Shown one piece after another: positions 10,287 through 21,094 of a DNA stretch of 64,000 nt. Both the position numbers and the translations under genes were made by a program. How positions within the stretch are numbered: the stretch's first letter is position 1; every line of letters starts with the position of its first letter. Location: assembly GCA_032690845.1 (NCBI GenBank), contig CM064426.1, forward strand, positions 42,978,776-43,042,775, read 5' to 3'. Below the pieces are notes generated by a model, which had not been told where the DNA came from, searched no databases, and worked only from the letters and a program-made list of their open reading frames with translations. The DNA is from Eleusine coracana subsp. coracana. Its lineage: Eukaryota; Streptophyta; Magnoliopsida; Poales; Poaceae.

Positions 10287-13200
10287 CATTTTCGGCCTAC
10301 CCGGGCAGGCCGTAGGACCGGGTGCAAGGCTGTCAAAAACAGACTGTTTAGATGGGAAAACAGCCTAAAAGCACTGCTGAAATCACGTTTTCGGCCTACC
10401 TAGACAGGCCGGTTGGACCAGGTGTACGGTTGTCAAAAACAAACTGCTTTTAACGGAAAACAGCCTAAAAGCACTGCCGAAACCATGTTTCTGGCCTACC
10501 CGAGCAGGCCAACAGGACCAGTTGTCGAGTTGGAGAAAACAAACAATTGTTAAGGGAAACAACCTAAAAGCACTACCGAAATCATGTTCTCGGCCTACCC
10601 GGGCAGGCCTGCAGGATCAGGTGCAGGGTTGTCACAGACTGTTTTTAAGGGAAAACAACCTAAAAGCATCGCCGACATCACGTTTCCGGTCTACCCGGAC
10701 AGGTCGATAGAACCGGGTGCAGGGTTGTCAAAAATAGACTGTTTTTAAGGGGAAACAACCTGAAAGCACTACCAAAATCACGTTTTCAGCCTACCCGGGC
10801 CGGCCACCAGGATCGGGTGTCCAATTGGAGAAAATAATCGATTTTTAAGGGAAAACAACCTAAAAGCACTGTCAAAATTATGTTTACGGCCTACCTGGAT
10901 AGGCCGACAGGACCGGGTGCAGGGTTGTTAAAAAAAAACTATTTTTTAGGGAAAACAGCTTGAAAGCACTGCCAAAATCACGTTTCCTGCCTACCCGGGC
11001 AGGCCGTCAGGACCGGGTGTCCGGTTGGAGAAAATAGACTATTTTTTAGGAAAATAGCCTAAAAGCACTGCCAGAATCCTATTGCCGACATACACGGACC
11101 GGCTAGCAGGACCGAAGTAGGTTTGTCAAAAATAGACTGTTTTTAAGGAAAAACATCCTAAAAGCACTGCCGACATCATGTTTCCGGCCTACCCGGACAG
11201 GCCGGCAGAACCGGGTGCAGGGTTGTCAAAAACAAAATGTTTTTAAGGGACAACAGCCTAAAAGCACTACCGACATCATGTTTCCTGCCTACCCGGACAG
11301 GCCGGTAGGAACGGTGCAGGTTTGTCAAAAATAGACTTTTTTTAAGGGAAACAGCCTAAAAGAAGTGCCAAAATCATGTTTCCGGCCTACCCAAGCAGGT
11401 CGGCAGGACCGGGTGTCGGGTAGGAGAAAACAGAAGATCTTTGAGGGAAAACAACCTAAAAGTACTGCCGGAATCATGTTTCTGGCCTACCCGGGCCGGC
11501 CGTCAGGACCGGGTGCAGGGTTATGAAAAATAGACTATTTTTAAGGGAAAAGAGCCTAAAAGCATTGTCTACCTCTTGTTTCCGGCCTACACGGATAGGC
11601 CAGAAGGACCGGGTGTAGGGTTCTCAAAAATAGACTATTTTTAAGGGAAAACAACCTAAAAGCACTGCCGAAATCACATTTCCGGCCTACCCAGGCAGGC
11701 CGCAGGACCGGGTGCAGGGTAGTAAAAAATAGACTAATTTGAAGGGAAAACAGCCTAAAAGCACTGCTGAAATCACGTTTCCGGTCTACCCGGACAGGCC
11801 GACAGGACCAGGTGTACGGTTGTCAAAAACAAGCTGTTTTTAAGAGAAAACAGCCTAAAAGCACTGCCGAAACCATGATTTTGGCCTACCCGGGCAGGCC
11901 GATAGGACCGGGTGTCGAGTTGGAGAAAACAAACAATTGTTAAGGGAAACAGCATAAAAGCACTGCCGGAATCATGTTCCCGGTCTACCGGGCAGGCCGG
12001 CAGGATCGGGTGCAGGGTTGTCACAGACTATTTTTAAGAGCAAACAGCCTAAAAGCATCACCGACATCATGTTTTTGGTCTACCCGAATAGGTCGGGAGA
12101 ACCGGGTGCAGGGTTGTCAAAAACAGACTGTTTTTAAGGGGAAACAACCTAAAAGCACTGCCAAAATCACGTTTTCGGCCTACCCGGGCAGACCACCAGG
12201 ACCGGGTGTCCGGTTGGAGAAAATAGATGATTTTTAAGGGAAAACAACCTAAAAGCACTGTCTAAATCACGTTTCCGGCCTATTTGGACAGGCCGGCTAG
12301 ACCGGGTGCAGGGTTGTTAAAAAAAACTATTTTTAAGGGGTAACAGCCGGAAAGCACTGCCGAAATCACGTTTCCTGCCTACCCGGGTAGGCCGCCAGGA
12401 CCCGGTGTCTGGTTGGAGAAAACAGAATATTTTTAAGGAAAATAGCCTAAAAGCACTCGCAGAATCCTATTTTCGGCATACACGGACCGGCCAGTAGGAC
12501 CGGAGCAGGTTTGTCAAAAATAGACTATTTTTAAGGGAAAACATCCTAAAAGCACTGCCAACATCATGTTTCCGGCCTACCCGGACAGGCCGGCAGAACC
12601 GAGTGCAGGGTTGTCAAAAACAAAATGTTTTTAAGGGAAAATAGCCTAAAAGCACTGCCGACATCATGTTTCTGGCCTACCCAGACAGGCCGGCAGGAAC
12701 GGTGCAGGGTTCTCAAAAATAGACTTTTTTTAAGGGAAAATAGCCTAAAAGCACTCCCGAAATCACGTTTTCGGCCTACCCAAGCAGGTCGGCAGGACCA
12801 GGTGTCGGGTTGGAGAAAACAGACGATCTTTGACGGAAAACAACCTAAAAGCACTGCCAGAATCATATTTCTGGCCTACCCGGGCCAGCCGCCAGGACCG
12901 GGTGCAGGGTTATGAAAAACAGACTGTTTTAAGGGAAAACGGCCTAAAAGCATTGTCTACCTCATGTTTTCGGCCTACACGGATAGGCCAGCAGGACCGG
13001 GTGTGGGGTTCTCAAAAATAGACAGTTTTTAAGGGAAAACAGCCTAAAAGCACTGCCGAAATCACATTTCCGGCCTACCCAGGCAGGCCGCAGGACCGGG
13101 TGCAGGGTTGTAAAAATCAGACTATTTTGAAAGGAAACAACCTAAAAGCACTGTCGAAATCATGTTTCCGGCTCCGGCCTACCCGGGTAGGCCAGCAGGA

Positions 13201-13871
13201 CCGGTGTTGAGTTGGAGAAAACAAACGATTGTTAAGGGAAACAACCTAAAAGCACTACCGGAATCATGTTCCCAGCCTACCCGGGCAGGCCGGCAGGATC
13301 AGGTGTTGGGTTGTCATAGACTGTTTTTAATAGAAAATAGCCTAAAAGATTGCCGACATCATGTTTCCGGTCTACCTGGATAGGCCGGCAGAACTAGGTG
13401 CAGGGTTGTCAAATACAGACTGTTTTTAAGGGGAAACAACCTGAAAGCACTGCCAAAATCACATTTTCAGCCTACCTGGGCAGGCCGCCAGGGCCGGGTG
13501 TCCGGTTGGAGAAAACAGATGATTTTTAAGGGAAAACAGCCTAAAAGCACTGTCAAAATCACGTTTCTGGCCTACCCGGACAGGCCGGCAGGACCGGGTG
13601 CAGGGTTGTTAAAAAAACTATTTTTAAGGGGAAACAACCTGAAAGAACTAGCAAAATCACGTTTCTGGCCTACCCGGGCAGGCAGCCAGACCGGGTGTCC
13701 AGTTGGAGAAAATAGACAATTTTTAAGGAAAATAGCCTAAAAGCACTATCAGAATCCTGTTTCCTGCATACACGGACAGGCCAGTGGGACCAGAGCAGGT
13801 TTGTCAAAAATAGACTATTTTTAAGGGAAAACATCCTAAAAGCACTACCGACATCATGTTTATGGCCTACC
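10287..13871 (+). repeat. Satellite array 1: ~100-bp monomer, 14-monomer higher-order repeat
   Basis: About 36 head-to-tail monomers of 98-101 bp. Each has a GC-rich part (GGCCTACCCGGGCAGGCC, then GGCAGGACCGGGTG), an AT-rich part (typically GTTGTCAAAAACAGACTG or GTTGGAGAAAACAAACGA), then AACAGCCTAAAAGCACTGCCG. Distinctive variants recur every 14 monomers. GGTGTACGG occurs at 10421 and 11811 (1390 bp). The short GTCACAG monomer occurs at 10631, 12020 and 13313. TACACGG occurs at 11091, 12479 and 13769. The third copy is one monomer shorter (~1290 bp). Element B interrupts the array at 13872. I do not recognise the family. Confidence 0.9.
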
Positions 13872-14793
13872 TGATAAGGACATCACTCCTAAGGATACAT
13901 GCAACACTCCTCTAATTGTATACTTGCAAGGTCCAATGGCTAGAGCTCGTACACAACGACTAAATTTAGAGGTGAGCTAGTTCCTACGTTCTTCATTATA
14001 TGTCACTTTTGAGAATGGTTTGCTAGCTAATGATTATATTGTAATTAGGAACCATGGAGAGGACAAGGAGATGATGGGAGAAGGACTTGGATACGTGTAG
14101 GACTAGCAAGGACATGGAAGCCAAGGTGGAGGCCCAACCAAAACCGACTTCGAGTCTGTTTTGGGGCTGAGAACCAGTTTGCACTAAAATGCATGCCCAA
14201 GAAGCATACGGACTCGGATATGGACGTTCTACATATGCACGGAAAGATAAGAAGAAGACCTTTCCAATGCCGCCAGTCTCATGTCAAAATTCATCAGGAG
14301 TCATCAGGAATCTTCGAAACAAAAGAGGGTCCAAAATCTGTTTCGGTGTTGCGTCGCCTATTTTTGGCCTTTGGGCTTTGTATCTAGTTGAGCCCAATTA
14401 GGGGTGCGTCCAGAGGGTCGTGCATGGACCTAGGGTCTTCATATAAAGCCGTCGCTGCACCATTAGGGTTCGGGTTTTGCTTAGATTATTCTGTTTATAA
14501 TAGTTTCGCCGTCATCACGGTTTGTGAGACTCCAACTTCGTGAGATTCATAATACATCTGCAATTGTGTTGCAATCTTTTTTGTTCTTGCTTGTGTTCTT
14601 GATTTGCAGGCAGGGATTAGCCTTCTCGGCGAGGTCAATCATTTTAGGACGGTTGATAACCAGAGGATAGATCGTGCTGCGATGGCGGGGTTTGGAACAT
14701 GCTGTTCTGAAGCCGAATTGATTTGTGTGCCGCCTCCGAACAAATCAATGTATCCAGAACCTTTCGGAAGATCGGGAACCCTTGTCCACATCA
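13872..14793 (+). repeat. 5' LTR of element B (922 bp)
   Basis: Starts TGATAAGGACATCACTCC right after the satellite CTACC and ends CTTGTCCACATCA before the PBS. It aligns end to end with 21095-22015. The small open frames inside are not conserved between the two LTRs. Confidence 0.9.
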
Positions 14794-14795
14794 AG

Positions 14796-14812
14796 TGATA
14801 ATCAGAGCTTCA
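14796..14812 (+). promoter_or_regulatory. Primer-binding site of element B (initiator tRNA-Met type, degenerate)
   Basis: TGATAATCAGAGCTTCA follows the LTR end by two bases. The related fragment at 61593 reads TGGTAATTAGAGCTTC. Together they point to an ancestral Met-type PBS beginning TGG, here mutated. Confidence 0.6.
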
Positions 14813-16146
14813 GGTGCACCATCAGGTTTGCACTAACCTTAGTTAATTTTGTTTTGTGTTCATCCTATCGTCCACAGAAAAGCCTAAAAAAAATTTCCCT
14901 TCCGCCCATAACCACGTGTTTAGCCTTTGCATATTTCAATTTCAGAGTCTGTAGTGTTGAGTTTGTGCCCTAGTTCTTGTTTAGTCGCTGGTTTAGTTTA
15001 TGTTTTTGTCATCAGTAGTGTTTCCCTTGCAACCCTAGCCGCCATCCTCTTCACCATCCTCTGTTTTGTTGGCTTTTTGTGCTATGGTTGATTGATCGAC
15101 ACACCTAGGCTAGTCCCACCCTAATCCCACCCTAAACACATCATCAACACCCCAGACCAATCCCCACAAATTCCACTTTCCGCTGCCTCCACGCCGCCAA
15201 AAACAATCCTACCCGATTCCAAACCCGACCCCAAACCCGACTCGGGTTTTCTAGAAAACCGACTCCGACCCCCCTTCGGTAAAACAAGCATAACTTTTCG
15301 CTCGTTTGTCCATTTTGGCTGAAACGTTTACAGGAGATTCTTGACTCAAAGTTGAGCATACCCACACTGGGCTCTGCCCTGTGTGCCATTATCAAAAAAT
15401 TAAAAAAAATCGGGAAGATAAAGACAAAATTGATTTAAGTTGAAACCTAACGTTTTCTGAAATTTCTAGATTTTCTGTAGGCCACATCCTACCTCTGTTT
15501 GAGCTGAAATTTTCTGTGGATTGTCCCTCATTGTTGACGAGTTGGAGAAAAATATCAAAAAAATAAAATAAAATAAAAAAAGAAATTTGGGATTTCTATT
15601 ATTGCTACATCTAGCCCCTTGAAATTTCTGGATTTTGTTATTTTGCACTTAGCCCCCTGTTATCGTCTGTGTGCCTTTGTCTCCTTGTTTCTACTTTGCT
15701 ATCACTACTGTTCTAGGAAGTGCTACATCTAGCCCCCTGAAATTTCTGGATTTGGTTGTTTTGCACTTAGCCCCCTGTTATCGCCTGTGTGCCTTTGTCT
15801 CCTTGTTTCTTTGCTATCACTACTATTCCTGGACATACCTAGACCAGCAACTAGGGACAAGTTACTTGGGCACTTATTTAGCTTTACTATCTGTTTTCGA
15901 TTTGTGTGCCACTCACATATATATATTTGGCCTTTCCTAGCTCTACATATTTCTTCTAGACAGCACATAGGTTATTTTGTGACCCTTGCAATTGTGGAAC
16001 ACACCTCTCTGGTATCCTTTGCTTTGCTTTTCAGAACTTTATAAGAGCTTTGTAAGGAGTTTCCTTTTGCTGTGTTGAGAGGCACCACTACTTAGCTATT
16101 TTGTAGGAATAACCTTCACTGTTTGTTTCCTGTTTTGGTGTTTGTG
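14813..16146 (+). other. Untranslated leader of element B
   Basis: Lies between PBS and gag. It contains overlapping palindromes at 15234-15260 and a 118-bp tandem duplication at 15603-15838. No conserved frame is seen. The first part (to about 15353) is also present in the CRM fragment at 61610-62165. Confidence 0.7.
15603..15838 (+). repeat. Tandem duplication, ~118 bp x 2, in CRM leader
   Basis: TGCTACATCTAGCCCC begins copies at 15603 and 15721. Both continue through GTTATCG(T/C)CTGTGTGCCTTTG and TATCACTACT before diverging. Confidence 0.85.
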
Positions 16147-17379
16147 ATGGCAGGAAGTGACGATGGAGAGATGGCTTCATCCTCACAATTTGCTGAGTGC
16201 GTGAGCCAAGAGCAGCTCCAGAAGGCTTTGCAGGCTGCTAAGAGTGATTTGGCAGAGACGATCACTAGAGCCATTACTGATGCGGTCAGCAAGCTTCACA
16301 TTAGAAAAAGCATCGAGCGGTTGGAGAAGTGGGTCTCTAAGTTAACCGATCAGGTTGTCGCATTGGAGACCGCTCCCAAGACCAATGATACGAACACCAA
16401 TAACAACGACGTTGATGAAGACATGGTGTATAAGGTTGATGACACCGTGGATAGGTCAGCTACAAGGACCGCAAGATTACGACGTCGTTTGCAACATAAT
16501 ACTCAAGGTATGGGTGGTTTCCATAACTATAATCATCATCCACACAGTAACTATGCTCCAGATGACCCGTATGCTAAAATTAAGTTCTCAATTCCTTCAT
16601 TTTTGGGTCAGTATGATGGTGATGTTTATCTTTATTGGGAGATGATTGTAGAACAAAAATTTAATGCCCACCTTGCTCCTAAACAACATAGAGTTAGACA
16701 AGCCACTAGTGAGTTTAAGGACTTTGCTATTGTTTGGTGGAGTGGTCTAGCTACTGAAATTAATTTGCCTACTACTTGGGAAGAACATAAGGTAGCAATG
16801 CATGATCGTTTTGTTCCTCCTTCTTTTTATAGAGAGATTCGTAATAAACTGCAGCGTTTAGAACAAGGAGATATAATTGTTCAGGAGTACTTTAGTGAGC
16901 TTCAGAAGGGCTTGATTCGTTGTGCTGTAGTTGAAAAAGTAGAGGATCAGATTTGTCGCTTTTATTCTGGTTTAAGAAAAGAAATTCAGGAAATCCTTGA
17001 TTATAAAGAATATTATACCCTCACCCAGTGTTTCTAGTATGCTATGCTTGCAGAGAAAGAATCACATGGACTTTTCTAGGCTTTTGAGGAGTACAGCAAG
17101 TTGAGGAACTCCTACCACCCACGCTCGACGGGGACTTTGGGGCTGCCCAGGCCATCTTTCCGGCCGCCCCCACCAGCAGCTACCAAGGGAACCAGTGTTG
17201 TTTCTGCAGCCCTAAGATCAGCCTCTGCACCTTCTACGCGCTCAGGTAAAACTTCTGTGCAGGTACCAGCTAGTAGTGCCTCCTCTGTTGCTTTGACGGG
17301 GCACACTATAGGGATTCAGTGCCACCGCTGCCATGGACTTGGTCATGTGTAGAAAGATTGTTAAAGTAGGCGGGCATAT
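16147..17379 (+). pseudogene. gag: CRM-type gag and nucleocapsid, interrupted by stops
   Basis: Structural protein of element B. I start it at the ATG at 16147 (MAGSDDGEMASS); an in-frame ATG 24 nt upstream at 16123 adds eight hydrophobic residues and looks less likely. The frame is open to 17037. The capsid core begins near residue 138 with FSIPSFLGQYDGDVY and contains the WWSGL and YFSELQKGL segments characteristic of chromoviral/CRM gag. After stops at 17035 and ~17077 the same frame resumes with a Pro/Ser/Ala-rich linker and a zinc knuckle at ~17320-17360 (CHRCHGLGHV, stop, KDC). The stop replaces a residue between His and the last Cys of that knuckle. The last Cys is followed by another stop. 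The frame is retained throughout, so decay is by point mutation. Confidence 0.85.
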
Positions 17380-18240
17380 GTGGCGACAGACGATGGTAGT
17401 TACATGAGCACCTCTAATGTGAAGGATGAGGAGGAGGACGTCGCTGCCACCAGCAGTGACCTTGTCCTTGGAGGCAGAGACACCACGGGATACATGAACA
17501 TTATTGTTCAGCGTGTCCTTAGCACACAAGTTCATCAGCCCGAGACGATGCAGTGCCACAACTTGTTCCAGATTTTCTTCATCATCAAGAACCGCCAAGC
17601 ATGTGTCATCATTGATGGAGGGAGCTGCAATAACTTGGTGAGTTCTGATGTGGTCAACAAGCTTGCTTTGATCACACGCCCACATCCACATCCGTACTAC
17701 ATTTAGTTGTTAAACGACTCTGGAAAAGTTAAGGTAATACAAACTTGCAGAGTTCCTTTTTCCATTGGTTCTTATGTGGATTCTGTTGATTGTGATGTCA
17801 TACCCATGCAAGTATGTTCACTTTTATTGGGTAGACCTTGGGAATTTAATAATGATGTTGTACACCATGGTCGAAGTAATAAGTACACTTTTATGCATAA
17901 AAGAACTAAAATTACTTTGTTACCAATGACCCCTGCTGAAATTGTACAAGCTGATTTAGAAAGAGCTGCTAGTTTGAAAAATAAAGGTCCTAAAATTCAA
18001 CAACCTGTTAATTCTGATTCTACACCTAGTAATGTTAATGATTCATCAAGTTCTAAGGGTGCTGGAATTAAATTACAAGGTTGTTCATGTCTTGCAACAA
18101 AATCTGAGCTTGCTGAAATTTTTGATAATGATGATATTTGCTATGCTTTGATATGCAAACAAGCTTTGTTTTCGCTTGATGATATTGCTTCTAGTGCTTT
18201 GCCTCCTGCTGTCACTAACCTTTTGCAGGAGTATGAGGAT
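17380..18240 (+). pseudogene. CRM-type aspartic protease region
   Basis: Continues the gag frame. The active-site segment reads IIDGGSCNNLVS near 17608, with DGGS in place of the usual D(S/T)G; as I recall, this variant is normal in CRM/CRR elements. A TAG at 17704 interrupts, then the frame resumes with the flap and second-lobe region (VDCDVIPMQVCSLLLGRPWE, 17785-17845), which includes the conserved LLGRPW that ends many Ty3/gypsy proteases. A linker rich in Ser, Asn and Lys leads to RT. It would have matured the gag-pol polyprotein. No intact product is possible because of flanking stops. Confidence 0.75.
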
Positions 18241-19552
18241 GTTTTTCCAGTTGACGTACCCCCGGGATTGCCACCTTTGAGAGGGATTGAGCATCAAATT
18301 GATTTGATTCCGGGTGCTACTTTGCCAAACTGTGCTGCTTATAGGACCAACCCTGAGGAGACTAAGGAGATACAATGACAAGTTCAAGACCTTCTGGATC
18401 ATGGGTATGTTCGTCAATCACTTAGTCCTTGTGCTGTTCCTGTACTTTTGGTTCCTAAGAAAGATGGTACTTGGTGTATGTGTGTAGATTGTAGAGCCAT
18501 TAATAATATTACTATTAGGTATCATCATCCTATTCCTAGGCTAGAAGACATGCTTGATGAGTTATGTGGTGCTATAATTTTCACTAAAATTGATTTGCCT
18601 AGTGGCTACCATCAAATTAGAATGAAACTTGGAGATGAATGGAAAACAACTTTCAAAACCAAATTCGGATTATATGAGTGGTTAGTAATGCCTTTCGGTT
18701 TAACTAATGCACCTAGTACTTTCATGCGCTTGATGAATGAGGTTTTAAGAGCTTTCATTGGAAAATTTGTGGTACTTTACTTTGATGATATCTTGATTTA
18801 TAGCAAATCCATGGATGAACATATGAATCATTTGCGTGCTTGTTTTTATGCTTTGCGAGATGCACGTTTATTTGGTAACCTTGAGAACTGCACCTTTTGC
18901 ATGGATCGAGTCTCTTTTCTTGGCTATGTTGTGACCCCACAGGGAATTGAGGTGGATGAGGCGAAGATTGAAGCCATAAAGAGCTGGCCTGTACCAAAAA
19001 CTATCACACAGGTGAGGAGTTTTCTTGGTCTTGTAGGTTTCTACCGCCGCTTTGTCAAAGATTTTAGCACCATTGCTGCACCTTTGCATGAGTTGACAAA
19101 GAAGGGCGTTGATTTCCATTGGGGTAAGTTACATCATGAGTCTTTTGATGCTTTGAAGGATAAACTTACACATGCACCATTGCTGCAATTACCTAATTTT
19201 GATATGATTTTTGAGCATGAATGTGATGCTAGTGGTATAGGCATTGGTGGTGTTTTGATGCAAGATAGTAAACCTATTGCATACTTTAGAGAGAAAATTA
19301 CTGAGCCTGTTTTGAATTACTCTACGTATCATAAGGAATTGTATGCACTTGTACGTTGTTTAGAGATGTGGCGTCATTATTTGTTGCCCAAAGAATTTGT
19401 TATTCATTCTGATCATGAATCACTTAGGTATATTCGTTCTCAATGTAATTTAAACCATAGACATGCTAAATAGATTGAGTTTATTGAGTCTTTTCCTTAC
19501 ATTATTAAACATAAGAAAGGGAAGGATAATGTGATCGCTGATGCTTTATCTA
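18241..19552 (+). pseudogene. CRM-type reverse transcriptase and RNase H
   Basis: RT-RNase H of element B, in the same frame as gag. Visible RT blocks: VPKKDGTWCMCVDCRAINN near 18450, FTKIDLPSGYHQIRM near 18580, MPFGLTNAPSTFMRLMN near 18690, and the catalytic YFDDILIYSKS near 18778. The connection domain includes FLGLVGFYRRFVKDFS near 19022. RNase H follows, with CDASGIGIGGVLMQ near 19222 and the YHKELYALVRCLE helix. Stops at 18376 (TGA, before RT proper) and 19471 (TAG, end of RNase H) are the only lesions seen, so the RT core itself is open for 341 codons (18448-19473). The ADALSRR motif at 19540 ends the domain. Confidence 0.88.
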
Positions 19553-21093
19553 GGCGCTATACTTTATTTTCTATCCTTAGTTGTAGAATTTTTGGACTTG
19601 AGGCAATTAAAGAACAATATGCTGCTGATGTTGATTTTAAGGATGTATTGCTGCATTGTAAAGAAGGTCGTGCATGGAACAAATTTGTGTTGACTGATGG
19701 ATTCTTGTTTAGAGCTAACCGCCTATGCATTCCAGTTGGTTCCGTTCGTCTTTTGTTGTTACATGAGGCGCATGGAGGTGGATTGATGGGTCATTTTGGT
19801 GCCAAGAAGACAGAAGATATTTTTGGCCACACACTTCTTTTGGCCAATGATGAGGAAAGATGTTGAGCGCTTTGTTGCTCGCTGCACTACATGCCTAAGA
19901 CTCAGAGGCGGAGTGATAGTATTTTTGTTGTTGTGGATAGATTTTCTAAGAAAGCACACTTTATACCATGTCATAAGACTGATGATGCTAGTTATATTGC
20001 TGATCTCTTTTTCAAAGAAATTGTATGTTTGCATGGTATGCCTTCTACTATTGTTTCAGATCGTGATGCAAAATTCTTGAGTCACTTTTGACGCACGCTT
20101 TGGAATAAGTTGGGTACAAAGTTGCTATTTTCTACAACTTGTCACCCACAAACTGATGGACAAACTAAGATGGTGAACCGCACTTTGGGTACTATGGGTG
20201 TGTTCGTTTCCACCCCTCTGATTTTTAGACCTGTCACATCGAATATTGTGATACTAATTAGGAGTATTAAATATAGATTACTGACAAAACCCAGTCCATA
20301 ACCCTCCCTCTGAATGACGAGACAAATCTATTAAAACTAATTAGGTCATGATTAGATAATGTGATGCTACAGTAAACATCTCTTAATGATGACTTAATTA
20401 AGCTTAATGAATTTGTCACGCTGATGCGCATTCAACTCTATAATTAGTTTTATATTTAATATATATTTAATAATCATATATAGCATTTTAATGATTGATG
20501 TGACCTCACTAAAATTTAGACCCAAAGAAACGAACAACCCTATGTTGAGAGCTATTTTGAAGAAAAATTTGGAGCAATGGGAAGAATGTTTGCCTCATGT
20601 TGAGTTTGCATATAATCGGGCAACATATTCTACTACCAAGGTAAGTCCCTTCAAGGTAGTGTATGGTTTTGATCCATGTACTCCACTTGATATACTTCAT
20701 CTACCTATTCATGAGAGAGTTCATGTTGATGCTAAGGAGTGTGCTGAATTTATTTTGCAAATGCATGAGACCACTAGACTTAGCATTGAAAAGATGAATG
20801 ACAAGTATAAAATTGCTGGTAGTAAAGGTAGAAAAGAAGTAAAACTTGATGTAGGAGATTTTGTATGGTTACACTTGAGAAAGGATAGATTTCCAGATTT
20901 GAGAAAGTCTAAATTAATGCCTAGAGCTGATGGTCCTTTCATAGTAATTGAGAAGATTAATGATAATGCATACAAACTTGAGTTGCCTCCCGAGTTCGGG
21001 TTAGTCCTACTTTTAACATTTTAGATTTGAAACCATACTTGGGAGAAGAGGATGAGCTTGAGTCGAGGACGACTCCACTTCGAGAGGGGGAGG
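19553..21093 (+). pseudogene. CRM-type integrase, deleted, mutated and split by a MITE
   Basis: The zinc-finger histidines lie in LHEAHGGGLMGHFG (~19762-19800). After an extra T in a T-run near 19822 the cysteines (CTTC, ~19882) are in another frame. Directly after them the sequence jumps to PKTQRRSDSIFVVVDRFSK, so the block of about 30 residues carrying the first catalytic Asp appears deleted near 19888. The second Asp is in VSDRDAKF (~20058). The catalytic Glu position reads GQTKMVNR (Lys at 20167). A stop lies at 20088. A MITE occupies 20196-20540; after it the frame resumes through the C-terminal domain (WLHLRKDRFPDLRKSKL, DGPFIVIEKINDNAY). A frameshift near 21000 precedes a CRM-type tail ending in PYLGEEDELESRTTPL, which runs into the polypurine tract. 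Confidence 0.85.
20196..20540. mobile_element. MITE (345 bp) inserted in CRM integrase
   Basis: Ends are imperfect terminal inverted repeats: GGGTGTGTTCGTTT on the left and AAACGAACAACCC on the right. TAT flanks both sides (20193-20195 and 20541-20543), a 3-bp target duplication. Removing the element with one TAT restores the integrase reading frame exactly. The interior is AT-rich with no coding capacity. The terminal sequence resembles common grass MITEs. A 3-bp duplication fits PIF/Harbinger (Tourist-like), though TAT is not the canonical TAA/TTA, so the superfamily is uncertain. Confidence 0.85.
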
Positions 21094-21094
21094 A
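21081..21094 (+). promoter_or_regulatory. Polypurine tract of element B
   Basis: CGAGAGGGGGAGGA immediately precedes the 3' LTR. In CRM elements this tract is also translated as part of the integrase tail, and the frame here is consistent with that. Confidence 0.8.

Noticed and set aside
10522..13740. Many 60-100-codon open frames on both strands of the satellite (also 21967-26963 and 62562-63615)
   Set aside because: They repeat with the monomer, run on both strands and change with each variant; the ~100-bp period alternates frames. By-product of the satellite, not genes.
10287..13871. Regular repeats that could be mistaken for a CRISPR array
   Set aside because: Units are contiguous with no unique spacers, and the context is a plant retrotransposon nest.
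18755..19119. Minus-strand frames opposite CRM RT
   Set aside because: Shadows of the RT-RNase H frame, which has all expected motifs on the plus strand.
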